Shown here: one piece after another, positions 1-7,723 of the stretch | Layout of the letters: the number at the start of each line of letters is the position of its first letter | Position numbering within the stretch: position 1 is the stretch's first letter | NCBI GenBank assembly: GCA_916988195.3 | Contig: CAKASQ030000019.1 | Span: 1 to 51,369, forward strand | Length of the DNA: 51,369 nt | Direction: 5' to 3' | Origin: Oscillospiraceae bacterium | GTDB lineage: Bacteria > Bacillota > Clostridia > Oscillospirales > Oscillospiraceae | The notes under the pieces: model-generated | The model's database searches: none | The model's input: the letters and a program-made list of their open reading frames with translations, nothing else | Told to the model about the DNA's origin: nothing | Position numbers and translations under genes: made by a program

Positions 1-36
1 TAGCACTTCTGCTGTCCTATATTTCGGACTTTGTAT

Positions 37-477
37 CTATTTTTCGTTCAGCTGCGTGAAGCCGATAAGCACATTTTCTTTTTCAAAGAGGACCCCGATC
101 CCAAGCTGCCGGAGAATGCGCGTATAGTTGATGCAGTCAAGCGTGTTGCGGGCGAACCGCTGGATGGACTTTGTGAGAATGAGGTCGATCTTTTTCTGCT
201 TGCACTGGCGGATCATGCGGAGGAATTCCGTGCGTTTTTTTGTAGACGTGCCGGTAATGCCTTCGTCCGCGAAAATGCCAGCCATCGTCCATTCCTTGTT
301 GGACATGATCTTGTCGGTGTAATACTCGCATTGCGCTTCGTAGCTGCTGGCCTGTTCTTCCTCCTTGGTGGAAACGCGGCAGTACGCCGCGACGCGAAGC
401 TGCTTTGTGACTGTAGTCGTTTGCTGTAATTCTGGCTTGGGTGGAATGATAATGACGTGCGGTTTTTCGTCTGTCAT
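37..477 (-). pseudogene. truncated serine recombinase (third of a recombinase triplet)
   Basis: This 146-residue product carries the N-terminal resolvase-type catalytic domain. The nucleophile motif YCRVS is near residue 33, followed by DEGITGTS and a KSIQRFARNT helix. After FEKEN (about residue 135) the similarity to large serine recombinases stops, and the protein ends 11 residues later. Family members continue for another 300 to 400 residues with recombinase, zinc-ribbon and coiled-coil domains. The start overlaps the stop of the upstream gene (ATGA), so it is the last cistron of a translationally coupled operon. The loss of the C-terminal half could reflect an element junction, a deletion or a frameshift just outside the window. 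I call it a remnant, although a free catalytic domain could still act with the partner encoded at 474-1217. Confidence 0.75.
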
Positions 478-1217
478 ACCAAATCTTCCTTTCCAATGAT
501 CTGTCCGTTTTTAAGCTGCAAGCGCACCGCCTGGCGCGTCACCAGCACGGCAGAGACGGCACTTTGCAGCAGCTCCGCATTGAGTTCTGCCGTGCATTCA
601 AACGCGGTGAACAGCCGTCGCAAACGCTTGGTTTCATATTCTTCGTTGCCAATGGCATCGTATTTCTCCTGCGCCAGCTTGCAGATCAGGCTTCTGGCAG
701 CGTTCTCGTCAAGCGGTTGGGTGTTCAAAATGCCATCCAATTCGCCTTGCGTATTTGTATATGCCGGTTTGGATGTTCGCTCTGGCTGCATGATGTGCTC
801 CGGCTGCTCTGCCAACTTGCCGAGCAGATGTGAGACCTGCTGTTCGATCTCCGGTGTGGGCGGTTTGGCGCAGACCCGCTTGAGCGCTTTCTGTGCAGGT
901 GTCCGCTCCGGCAGGCGCTGCTTGGTCTGCCGCTTCTCGACAGCTGCTTCAAATAATTTTATGTCAACTAATTTTGGATAGCCGTCTGCCCCAGTGTACT
1001 TGGTGTTTTCCAAGATTCGTGCGATCATGTTCTTGTTCCAGCGCTTGCCCTCGTCGTAGTTGGGACCGGTCTTGCTCATCTGTTCTGCGATTTCCTTCAG
1101 CGACGCGCCGAGCGTGTATTGCAGGAAAATGTCCTGCACGGCTTTTGCCTCTGGCTCGTTTCGGACGATCTCGCCCATGTGCATTTGATAGCCAAATGAT
1201 AGTTTCCGATTTCCCAT
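474..1217 (-). CDS. serine-recombinase-like protein lacking the catalytic domain
   Basis: This 247-residue protein begins directly with the 'recombinase' DNA-binding domain: residues 1-100 contain FGYQMHMGEIVRNEPEA and a segment ending RILENTKYTG. A linker and a helical C-terminus follow. The N-terminal resolvase domain with its serine nucleophile is absent, so it cannot cut DNA by itself. Its ATG overlaps the TGA of the upstream large recombinase by one base, and its own stop overlaps the start of the next gene, showing a tightly coupled three-gene operon. Triplets of serine recombinases are known at the ends of some Firmicutes ICEs. I infer that this protein helps position the catalytic partners on att DNA. 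Confidence 0.8.
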   Translation of the reverse strand: MGNRKLSFGYQMHMGEIVRNEPEAKAVQDIFLQYTLGASLKEIAEQMSKTGPNYDEGKRWNKNMIARILENTKYTGADGYPKLVDIKLFEAAVEKRQTKQRLPERTPAQKALKRVCAKPPTPEIEQQVSHLLGKLAEQPEHIMQPERTSKPAYTNTQGELDGILNTQPLDENAARSLICKLAQEKYDAIGNEEYETKRLRRLFTAFECTAELNAELLQSAVSAVLVTRQAVRLQLKNGQIIGKEDLV

Positions 1218-2785
1218 CAGCGTCGTGTCCTTTCGATTTGCTCTAGCAGCTCCAAACTGTTTTTCAGCCGGAACCGCAGGCGCTCGTTGCTGTCTACGAT
1301 GATTTTATCTACAAGCGCATCGAACAGCTCCGCATCAAAGCCGTCGAGGAAATCCGGTCCGTCCACCAGCACGTCCATGAGATCGCGGGTACGGTCTGCC
1401 AGATCGTCGCTGTCAGTATCAAGAAGCCTTGCTTTTTCCTGTTTCAGCCTGCGGAGCTGTTCGCTGAGTTTGTTGTTGGAAGATATAAAAGTATCAGGAT
1501 CAACGCCGCCCGCCTGTTGAAGCTGGGTTAGGAATTGAACCTGACTGAGTATGTCGGATATTTTCTTGTTGAGAGAGATGACGTCTTCGCTCCAAAGCAT
1601 CCGACTGTAGCGGATCTTTTGGAGATTCGAGAGCATCTGTGTGAAGATGGGGTTGCCTTGGTGTTTGAGTTTGTAGTACAGACGGCAGAACGCTGCGTTA
1701 ATAGTTTCCTCCGGTACCTGCTTGATTTGGCAGACACCTTTTTGTTCCTCATGCGCAACACAAACCCAGTACCAAATTTGATTGATATGCTTGGAGCGGC
1801 ATCTGGAGCCACAGGAACAGTAGCACCTTTTTGAATATGCACGGATATTTTTTGACTGCTCCGCTTTTCGGTTTTTGCGAAGCGCCTGTGCGCGGTCGAA
1901 TTGCTCCTGTGTAATTATTGCTTCATTGCTGTCTGCGATATAGTATTGCATCCGCTCACCGTGATTTCGTTTTTTTACTCGTGGAAAGCTGTCTGTCGTA
2001 TATCGTTTCTGCAGCAGCGCATTGCCAGCGTACCGTTCATTTTGCAGAACGTAATCGACGGTTTTGCTGGTCCATGTCCGGTTTAACGCCTGCTGTGAAT
2101 TCAGCTTTTCACTGATTTCTCTTGAGTTCTTTCCCGACAGATAGGAATCAAAAATGAACTTTACAACGGAGATACCATCCTCCGTCGCTGACAAAACGCC
2201 TTCCTCCAAATTGTAGCCGAGTGGAGGATTACTGATATGAAAATGTCCGGATTCCATCCGCCACTGAATTCCCATGCGGGTATTTCCGGAAATTGACTCA
2301 CTTTGTTTTTGCGCCAAGGACGCCATGATTGCCGTGACCATCTCGCTGGATACCTTACTGGTGTCAATGCCCTGTTCTTCGAACTGAACGCTGACACCGA
2401 GTTCTTTCAGTTCTCGAACCGCCGCAAGGCAGTCCTTTGTATTTCGGGCGAATCGGGAAATGGATTTGACCAAGATCCGGTCGATCTTTCCTTTTCTGCA
2501 ATCCTGCATCATGCGCTGAAAATCTTCGCGCTTTTCAACCGACGTGCCGGTGATGCCCTCATCGGCGTAAATATCGACCATTTCCCAATCCGGATTGCTG
2601 GAGATCAGTTCAGAATAGTATTGATTCTGCACGCGGTAGGAATTGAGCTGATCTTCGCTGGAGGAACTGACGCGGGCATAGGCTGCGACGCGCAGCTTCC
2701 GTGCGACGATCTCGTCGTGCGCTGGGATGACTATGACGCGCTGCTGTTCCAGCGCAAGGCTTCCGTCGGTTTGCTTTTTCACCAC
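1217..2785 (-). CDS. large serine recombinase (probable ICE integrase)
   Basis: A 522-residue site-specific recombinase. It has a resolvase domain with the nucleophile motif YARVSSSSED, DEGITGTS and SISRFARNT, then a recombinase domain (NPPLGYN to LQNERYAGN), a zinc ribbon (CYCSCGSRC ... WVCVAHEEQKGVC) and a C-terminal coiled coil. I chose the GTG at 2785 because GGAGG lies 7 nt upstream; an in-frame CTG/TTG extension has no ribosome binding site. This is the only full-length catalytic member of the triplet here and is the best candidate for integrating and excising the element by recombining attP and attB. It is followed without a gap by the two other recombinase genes. Confidence 0.9.
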   Translation of the reverse strand: MVKKQTDGSLALEQQRVIVIPAHDEIVARKLRVAAYARVSSSSEDQLNSYRVQNQYYSELISSNPDWEMVDIYADEGITGTSVEKREDFQRMMQDCRKGKIDRILVKSISRFARNTKDCLAAVRELKELGVSVQFEEQGIDTSKVSSEMVTAIMASLAQKQSESISGNTRMGIQWRMESGHFHISNPPLGYNLEEGVLSATEDGISVVKFIFDSYLSGKNSREISEKLNSQQALNRTWTSKTVDYVLQNERYAGNALLQKRYTTDSFPRVKKRNHGERMQYYIADSNEAIITQEQFDRAQALRKNRKAEQSKNIRAYSKRCYCSCGSRCRSKHINQIWYWVCVAHEEQKGVCQIKQVPEETINAAFCRLYYKLKHQGNPIFTQMLSNLQKIRYSRMLWSEDVISLNKKISDILSQVQFLTQLQQAGGVDPDTFISSNNKLSEQLRRLKQEKARLLDTDSDDLADRTRDLMDVLVDGPDFLDGFDAELFDALVDKIIVDSNERLRFRLKNSLELLEQIERTRR

Positions 2786-2857
2786 ATTCTCACCTCCTTG
2801 CAGCAACACACACTATCACACCAAAGGCGTAATAGCTATGACCAAAACGGAGAAAAA

Positions 2858-2998
2858 TCAAGCGTAAAGTGTGAAATTTGCACCAAGCTCGACAGCGATC
2901 CGCCGCGCGATCTTTTTGATTTCAATCTCAGAAAACCCGACCGTTCGGAGCGCCTTCAAGAGCTGGCAGATGCCTAAAAAATCAATGTTCGGATTCAT
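2858..2998 (-). CDS. small 46-residue protein upstream of the recombinases
   Basis: A short reading frame starting MNPNIDFLGICQLLKALRTV and ending ...ANFTLYA. A clear AGGAG box lies upstream of its ATG. It ends about 70 bases before the recombinase start and reads in the same direction. The sequence is amphipathic-helical with a basic stretch (EIKKIARRIA). I do not recognise a family. Position and size would suit a recombination directionality factor or a small regulator, but that is inference only. Confidence 0.55.
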   Translation of the reverse strand: MNPNIDFLGICQLLKALRTVGFSEIEIKKIARRIAVELGANFTLYA

Positions 2999-3019
2999 TG
3001 CATTTCTCCTATACACAAA

Positions 3020-3056
3020 GCGGGAACCGTATTCCATAGCGGGATACGGTTCCCGC
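3020..3056 (-). terminator. strong hairpin upstream of the recombinase operon
   Basis: GCGGGAACCGTAT pairs perfectly (13 bp) with 3044-3056 around an 11-nt loop. On the minus strand it is followed by only a weak T-run (TTTGTG), so it may attenuate transcription between the sigma-like gene and the recombinases rather than terminate it fully. Confidence 0.5.
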
Positions 3057-3448
3057 GGTTTCTGACATTTGTGCTTCTGGCTTTATTTGTCGCTACATCC
3101 CAAGCCAATGGGCGATTTCAAACAGCGGCGGCTGGCTGCCGCTCCACGGGTCTTGCACCCCTCCGAGGATCTCTCCGAGCTGCCCCCATTACGTTCCGTT
3201 GTGGCTGGACAGGTGTACCATTATAGGCTGGCAGGGTCTTCGCAAAACAGCTTGCCAAAGCCGCTTCTGGCTGGATGGGTCCGCTCGTCACCTTCTTGGG
3301 CCGTCTTTATGCAGAAGCAATGTCTTCCGCACAGGTGGTCTTCGCGCATCCGCCAAATCGCTTTTCCCTCATCGGGTTCTGCCAACTGATGTACTGTTGA
3401 ATCGGATATTCTTTTTTCAAAGAACAACAGAGGTAAATGTCCCTCTAT
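3057..3448. other. 392-nt stretch without a convincing gene
   Basis: This lies between the sigma-like gene and the recombinase operon. The minus strand holds a 68-codon frame (3221-3427) with a Cys-rich segment (HLCGRHCFC), but it would need a TTG start and has no well-placed ribosome binding site. The plus-strand frames show no family features. It may be a leader or an RNA, or a degenerate gene. Confidence 0.4.
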
Positions 3449-3994
3449 TTAATCCGACAGAAATTCGCGTTTTGAGCACCCTCTTTTCAAAAATTTTTTT
3501 ATTTTTTCTTTTGCCTGAGTTACAGACTTCCGTGCAGCGCTGTATTCACACTGTTCAAGCTGTGCGATTTCCCGGAATGACTTACCGCCCTCGACAAATA
3601 ATTGAAATCGCCGCAGTTGAGTCGGTGTCAATCCTGCGCATGCAGGTGCGGCCTCCAGCAGCTCCTTGATCTCCTGACGGATGTACTGTTCGTCCAGCGT
3701 CTTCGAGGCCAGTTCCGGAGCATTGGCCGGTCTGGCTTCCAGCCGGAGCTTTTCAATATGGCGCTCATCACGCTTCTCTTGTTTGAGATCTTCCAGCTTA
3801 AATTCCCGCGTCAGAACCGTAAACAGCCGGAAGTCCAGCCGGATCACCCGCCCGGCATCCGGAGATTCCGGGTAAATGTCCTCGATATGTATAACCGCCG
3901 CTTCCGGCTTCTTTTTGATCAGTTCGTGGTGTGCCTTTTTCGTGAGTTGGAACCAGTCAGATTCGATTCCATTTTGAACAACTTTAATCAGCAT
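3449..3994 (-). CDS. sigma-70 region-4-like DNA-binding protein
   Basis: A 181-residue protein. The C-terminal third (about residues 125-175) is a helix-turn-helix like sigma-70 region 4: LTPTQLRRFQLFVEGGKSFREIA followed by AARKSVTQAKEKIKKFL. The N-terminal half carries no recognisable sigma region 2, so it is a region-4-only protein like those common in conjugative transposons (Tn916 orf7 type). The ATG at 3994 is preceded by GGAGG (AATGGAGGCAGCAAT). A GTG frame extension to 4087 lacks such a site. By analogy it probably controls expression of the adjacent recombination genes. Confidence 0.75.
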   Translation of the reverse strand: MLIKVVQNGIESDWFQLTKKAHHELIKKKPEAAVIHIEDIYPESPDAGRVIRLDFRLFTVLTREFKLEDLKQEKRDERHIEKLRLEARPANAPELASKTLDEQYIRQEIKELLEAAPACAGLTPTQLRRFQLFVEGGKSFREIAQLEQCEYSAARKSVTQAKEKIKKFLKRGCSKREFLSD

Positions 3995-4178
3995 ATTGCT
4001 GCCTCCATTTCTGAATTTCATTTGCAGGGATAAGCAAATGTCAGAAACGGAGGGGCGCGGACAGGCGGCAGGATGACTGCCCGGCACGGTTTTTGTCTAT
4101 ATTGGGATTGTTTTTGGTTTTCCTGTTTATAGAAATGTGCGGTTTTTTTGCGGATGAACTCGCTTAAAACAGAAAAGA

Positions 4179-4220
4179 CTCGGATTTTACAAAATTCGGG
4201 GGAATTTTGTAAAATCCGAG
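4179..4220. terminator. bidirectional 19-bp perfect hairpin
   Basis: 4179-4197 and 4202-4220 are exact inverted repeats with a GGGG loop. On the minus strand the stem is followed by TCTTTTCTG and on the plus strand by CCTTTTCG. It lies just downstream of another terminator (4235-4267) and insulates the cargo operon from the sigma-like gene. The unusually long perfect stem could also be a remnant of a mobile element end. Confidence 0.65.
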
Positions 4221-4234
4221 CCTTTTCGACTACG

Positions 4235-4267
4235 AAAAACCCCGCAGAAACCAAAGGCTCTGCGGGG
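4235..4267 (-). terminator. intrinsic terminator of the surface-protein cluster
   Basis: On the minus strand CCCCGCAGA pairs with TCTGCGGGG (9 bp, 10-nt loop), followed by TTTTTC. It lies about 225 bases after the stop of the XRE gene at 4492. The spacer 4268-4491 holds nothing I can identify. Confidence 0.8.
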
Positions 4268-4491
4268 CAAATTATAGGGCGCAATAATCGCAGGTGTGGA
4301 ATCTTCACTGATTCATACCGTTTCAGGCGACAAACCACTTTGGGATTGTCAGTCGGCGGCGATTCTGCCTGTGAAATATTGCTGGTATATGGTGTTCATT
4401 ATTTAAGGAGAAACGCCCGCTTTAATATATGCACCTTCCTTCCGTTTTTAATTTTGCAATGCACGCGCTGTGCCATTGCCGCATGTGTGCA

Positions 4492-4833
4492 TCAGTTTTC
4501 TCCCATGTACTTGGAAATAACTTCGCCGATCTCCGCCAGCATCTGGCGGCGGCACTGACGCTTTGCGCCATCGGACGAGCGCCGGAACACATACGCGCCC
4601 TCCAGCAGATCGTCTATGGAGACCTGAAGAAAATTCGCGATTCTCAGGCAGATATCCAGCGTGGGTCTTGCGTATCCGTTTTCCAGTCTGGAGACATATT
4701 TCTGATCGCAGTCCAGCGCCGCAAGCTCTTCCTGCGTGCGTCCGCGCTTTTTCCGGTACGCTTTGACGTTTTGCCCGAAAATCAGATAGACCGTTTCATT
4801 CTCCATGCGCTCGTCAGAATACGTCCGTTCCAT
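4492..4833 (-). CDS. XRE-family helix-turn-helix regulator
   Basis: A 113-residue protein with a Cro/C1-type HTH at about residues 18-75: FGQNVKAYRKKRGRTQEELA, then DQKYVSRLENGYARPTLDICLRIANFLQVSIDDLLEG. The C-terminal 35 residues are basic and helical. It is the last gene of the long leftward surface-protein cluster, 24 bases after the preceding stop, so it may feed back on that cluster. A GGAG lies close to the ATG at 4833. A second ATG nine codons in is an alternative start. Confidence 0.85.
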   Translation of the reverse strand: MERTYSDERMENETVYLIFGQNVKAYRKKRGRTQEELAALDCDQKYVSRLENGYARPTLDICLRIANFLQVSIDDLLEGAYVFRRSSDGAKRQCRRQMLAEIGEVISKYMGEN

Positions 4834-4857
4834 TGCTCCAATTTCTTCCGTTTTCTA

Positions 4858-6699
4858 TTATCCTTCCGGGTATGCCTTGTTATAGCAATCGAGCAGATGC
4901 TGCTCGTCTTCCAGGAAGGTCTTCTGTTCACTCGTCAGCTTGCTGTATGCCTTCCAGGCCGCGTTGATCGCTTTCTCGTCCTTCGCCGTGAACTCGGCGT
5001 TGACATCCGCGGGGAGCTTTGCAATCAGCTTATCGACCTTTACTGCGGCGGACTTGCTTTTTTTGAGCGTCTTTTCACAGGCGCTCAGATGCGAAACCTC
5101 GGCTTTTTCGATAAAGCTCTGTACGTTTTTGCTCAAAGCCTTATATGCCGTCCGCGCAGCCGGAATAGCAGTTTCATATTCGGCAGTCACAGCGTTCGCA
5201 TCCTTCGGGAGCGCATCCAGATATTCGCTGCGGAAATCCTCCGCCTGCTGCTGGTAGGCATAGTACGCGGTTCTGGACGTTTCAAATTTCTCGGCAAGCT
5301 TCGGGTCAATGGTCAAGCCGTCCTCCGAATTTTTCACCTTGTCATAGGCGTCCTGCGCGGTTTCCAGCTTCTTGCTGTCCGTGGCCTTGATCTTCGTGTC
5401 CGCGGGGAGCGACTTGATCGCCTTTTCCGCCGCCTTGATGAGCGTTTCGCCCTCAATGAGCGTCTGCATACGTTCGCTGTTTGCCTGCATCTTCGCGTGC
5501 TCGTCTTCCGTGAGGAACGTCCGCTGGTCTTCGGTCAGAGGATTGTACGCCTTCTCCGCAGCCGTCACGTTCTTTTTATCGGTGAGGCTGAGCTTCGTTA
5601 AAACGTCTTCGGCAGCCGGGAGCTTTGCCAACTGCGTCTGCGCCTTCTGCACCGCCTTTTCGTTCTTCTTGAGCGTCTTTTCGCAGGCGGTCAGCTGCTT
5701 GTACTCTGTTTTCAGAAGGTTCTTGCCGTTCTTGTCCAGCTTATCGTAGGCTGTTCTTGCATCATTGACGATCTGGGCGTGGTCAGCATCTACATAACTT
5801 GTGTCCTCCGGCAGCTGCTCCATGAGCGTCCTTGCTTCCGCCGTTGCCTTGAGAAGCTCTTCGTTTTCTCTTTTGACCTGTTCCAGCGCCGCGATGCAGT
5901 CCTCGAGCTTCGTCACGTTGGACGGCGTAACCAGCGCCTTGCTGTCCTCGAGCAGCTCGTCGTAGGCTTTCTTCGCGTCACGGATCGCTGCTTCATTTTC
6001 CAGCTTGACCTTCTTGGCCGCCGGAAGCTTCTTGATGATTGCGTCTACCTCCGCCGCTTCCTTCGCTGCGTCGCGGCAGAGAAGCGGCTCGGATTGCCCA
6101 ACACGTCCATCCACCTGCACATAGAACACATGCTCTGTGTCAAGCTCGATGCCGTCAAAGACGTTGCTGTCCTGCCACGCGCCATCGTCCATGCGGTACT
6201 GTGCGCCTTCGATCGGCGTGACGGTGAAGGTGTATTTTCCCTTATTCTTTTTGCTGGCAGCGTAAGCGCCGGTCACGGTGTATGGGAACGGGTCGTAATA
6301 CGAAAATGTGCCGGCAAGCGTTTTACCAGTATCGTTTGAGACGTAAACATAGTATGTAACGCCGTCCGCGAGGCTGCTCGGGTAGATCTCAAAATCTGCC
6401 GAGCCGGTTTTCTGGTCGATATAAACAAGATTTTCCTCGAGGGGGACACCTTCATCTGTCTGTACCAGCAGCAGATTTTCACCCGCCGCCGGATTGTCAC
6501 AGGTCAAAGAAAGCGTCTGCGTTCCCGGATAGACCCTCTTTCCGTCCACGGTTACCGGCGTGCCGACTGCGGTCAGCTGGTAGCCGTTATGGGAGTTCAG
6601 GTCACAAATGCCGGACTCTGTGTCCGCCGCAAATACGCTCGAGCTAAGAAGCGCCGCCAGCAGGCACAGGAGCAAGCTCTGTTTCAGCCACTTTTTCAT
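4858..6699 (-). CDS. secreted helical-repeat protein
   Basis: A 613-residue exported protein with a signal peptide (MKKWLKQSLLLCLLAALLSS, cleavage near AADTES). Residues 30-210 form beta-rich Ig-like domains. The rest is at least five helical repeats of about 80 residues sharing the pattern ...LPA...-A...A...AYD.L....K..L.....-L..CE..., a FIVAR-like arrangement frequent in clostridial surface proteins. There is no SLH domain, sortase motif or lipobox, so it is released or held by partners. It sits between the lipoprotein gene (48 bases upstream) and the XRE gene. I infer a spacer or adaptor role in the surface complex encoded by this cluster. Confidence 0.8.
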   Translation of the reverse strand: MKKWLKQSLLLCLLAALLSSSVFAADTESGICDLNSHNGYQLTAVGTPVTVDGKRVYPGTQTLSLTCDNPAAGENLLLVQTDEGVPLEENLVYIDQKTGSADFEIYPSSLADGVTYYVYVSNDTGKTLAGTFSYYDPFPYTVTGAYAASKKNKGKYTFTVTPIEGAQYRMDDGAWQDSNVFDGIELDTEHVFYVQVDGRVGQSEPLLCRDAAKEAAEVDAIIKKLPAAKKVKLENEAAIRDAKKAYDELLEDSKALVTPSNVTKLEDCIAALEQVKRENEELLKATAEARTLMEQLPEDTSYVDADHAQIVNDARTAYDKLDKNGKNLLKTEYKQLTACEKTLKKNEKAVQKAQTQLAKLPAAEDVLTKLSLTDKKNVTAAEKAYNPLTEDQRTFLTEDEHAKMQANSERMQTLIEGETLIKAAEKAIKSLPADTKIKATDSKKLETAQDAYDKVKNSEDGLTIDPKLAEKFETSRTAYYAYQQQAEDFRSEYLDALPKDANAVTAEYETAIPAARTAYKALSKNVQSFIEKAEVSHLSACEKTLKKSKSAAVKVDKLIAKLPADVNAEFTAKDEKAINAAWKAYSKLTSEQKTFLEDEQHLLDCYNKAYPEG

Positions 6700-6746
6700 G
6701 CCATGTCTCTCCTATCCTAAATTCATCCAATCATCCAAGCCTGTTT

Positions 6747-7715
6747 TTATTGTTCGGTATCCGTTATGTCATACAGGGTGGTTCTGCCATCCTGCGCACG
6801 CGAAATGGCAGCCAGAGCGTAAAGCGCCTGTTCGGTCGCCATTTCATCACTTTTTCCATCTGCGGTATGCCGGAAGCTTCCGTCCTCCTGCGCAAAGCGC
6901 AAGAGCACCTGCTCCAGCGTCTGCCCGTTTTTAACGAAGCGTTCATCATCCGGTGAAATGCCGAGCTCCGTGAGCGCAACGATCACCTGCGAGACGGACT
7001 CGCTGTTCTCTTCGCCCCACGAGGTATACGCCCCGTTCGGCTCCTGCAAATCTGCCAGCGCCGTAACGCCGCGCTCGACGGCCACCAAAACATCCGCGTC
7101 CTCGCGGTACTTTGCCAGCGCCTGCAAGGCCATCGCCGTCACATCCACATCCGGCTCTCCGCCTGTGAGCGCCCAGCCGCCCGTTGGGATCTCCCGCCGC
7201 AGGATTTCCTCTACATATAGCTCCCGCGTTGCCTGCGTGTCCGCTGCCGGATTGGCGGGGATTTCATAGTTCTTACTGTCCAGCGCCAGCAGCGCGAAGA
7301 TCGCGCCGTTCACGCCCTGGCTGACCGTCTCGTCGAAGTCTCCCAGCGGCAGCAGCAGGTCAAAGCCCGCGACATTCTGCGGGTCTTTGCCAATTGCCGT
7401 CAGCGCCAGAATAACTCTGGAATACTCCGTATTTTTCTTCCGGCTCAGAACGCCATTGACGGATGCAACATAGTCTTCGGTGTTTTTATAATAGGTATCA
7501 AAATATTTCTGCGGCACCTTAACTCCGCTGCGCACCAGCGCGAAGACGAGCCAATCTCCGCCAACGGCCGAGCACGTCGGCTCCGGTACCTGCGCTTGCA
7601 GGTACCAGGCTGTTTTTTCAAGCTGCGTTTCTTCCTTGCCGCACGCCGCGAGCGAAAAGAGCATCGCAAGCAGCAGAAGAACTGCGGATAAGCGTTTTAA
7701 GTGGGCGCTTTTCAT
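6747..7715 (-). CDS. lipoprotein with terpenoid-cyclase/transcobalamin-like alpha-alpha fold
   Basis: A 322-residue lipoprotein: the signal ends in LFSLAAC, a lipobox with the modified cysteine. The mature part shows helical repeats of the prenyltransferase/squalene-oxidase type: SRVILALTAIGKDPQNVAGF, GVNGAIFALLALDS, GGWALTGGEPDVDVTAMALQ, SVSQVIVALTELGISPDD and DGSFRHTADGKSDEMATEQA. This alpha6/alpha6 barrel is related in fold to the N-terminal domain of transcobalamin and intrinsic factor, whose C-terminal domain resembles DUF4430, also present in this cluster. I therefore suspect surface binding of a ligand, perhaps a corrinoid. A GTG at 7727 overlaps the upstream stop, but I prefer the ATG at 7715. 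Confidence 0.8.
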   Translation of the reverse strand: MKSAHLKRLSAVLLLLAMLFSLAACGKEETQLEKTAWYLQAQVPEPTCSAVGGDWLVFALVRSGVKVPQKYFDTYYKNTEDYVASVNGVLSRKKNTEYSRVILALTAIGKDPQNVAGFDLLLPLGDFDETVSQGVNGAIFALLALDSKNYEIPANPAADTQATRELYVEEILRREIPTGGWALTGGEPDVDVTAMALQALAKYREDADVLVAVERGVTALADLQEPNGAYTSWGEENSESVSQVIVALTELGISPDDERFVKNGQTLEQVLLRFAQEDGSFRHTADGKSDEMATEQALYALAAISRAQDGRTTLYDITDTEQ

Positions 7716-7723
7716 CTGACTTC

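Noticed and set aside
3221-3427. 68-residue Cys-containing minus-strand frame
   Set aside because: It needs a TTG start with no suitably spaced ribosome binding site and shows no family match. Left as unassigned sequence.
4018-4338. 106-codon minus-strand frame after the XRE gene
   Set aside because: It runs through two strong terminator hairpins and lacks a start signal.
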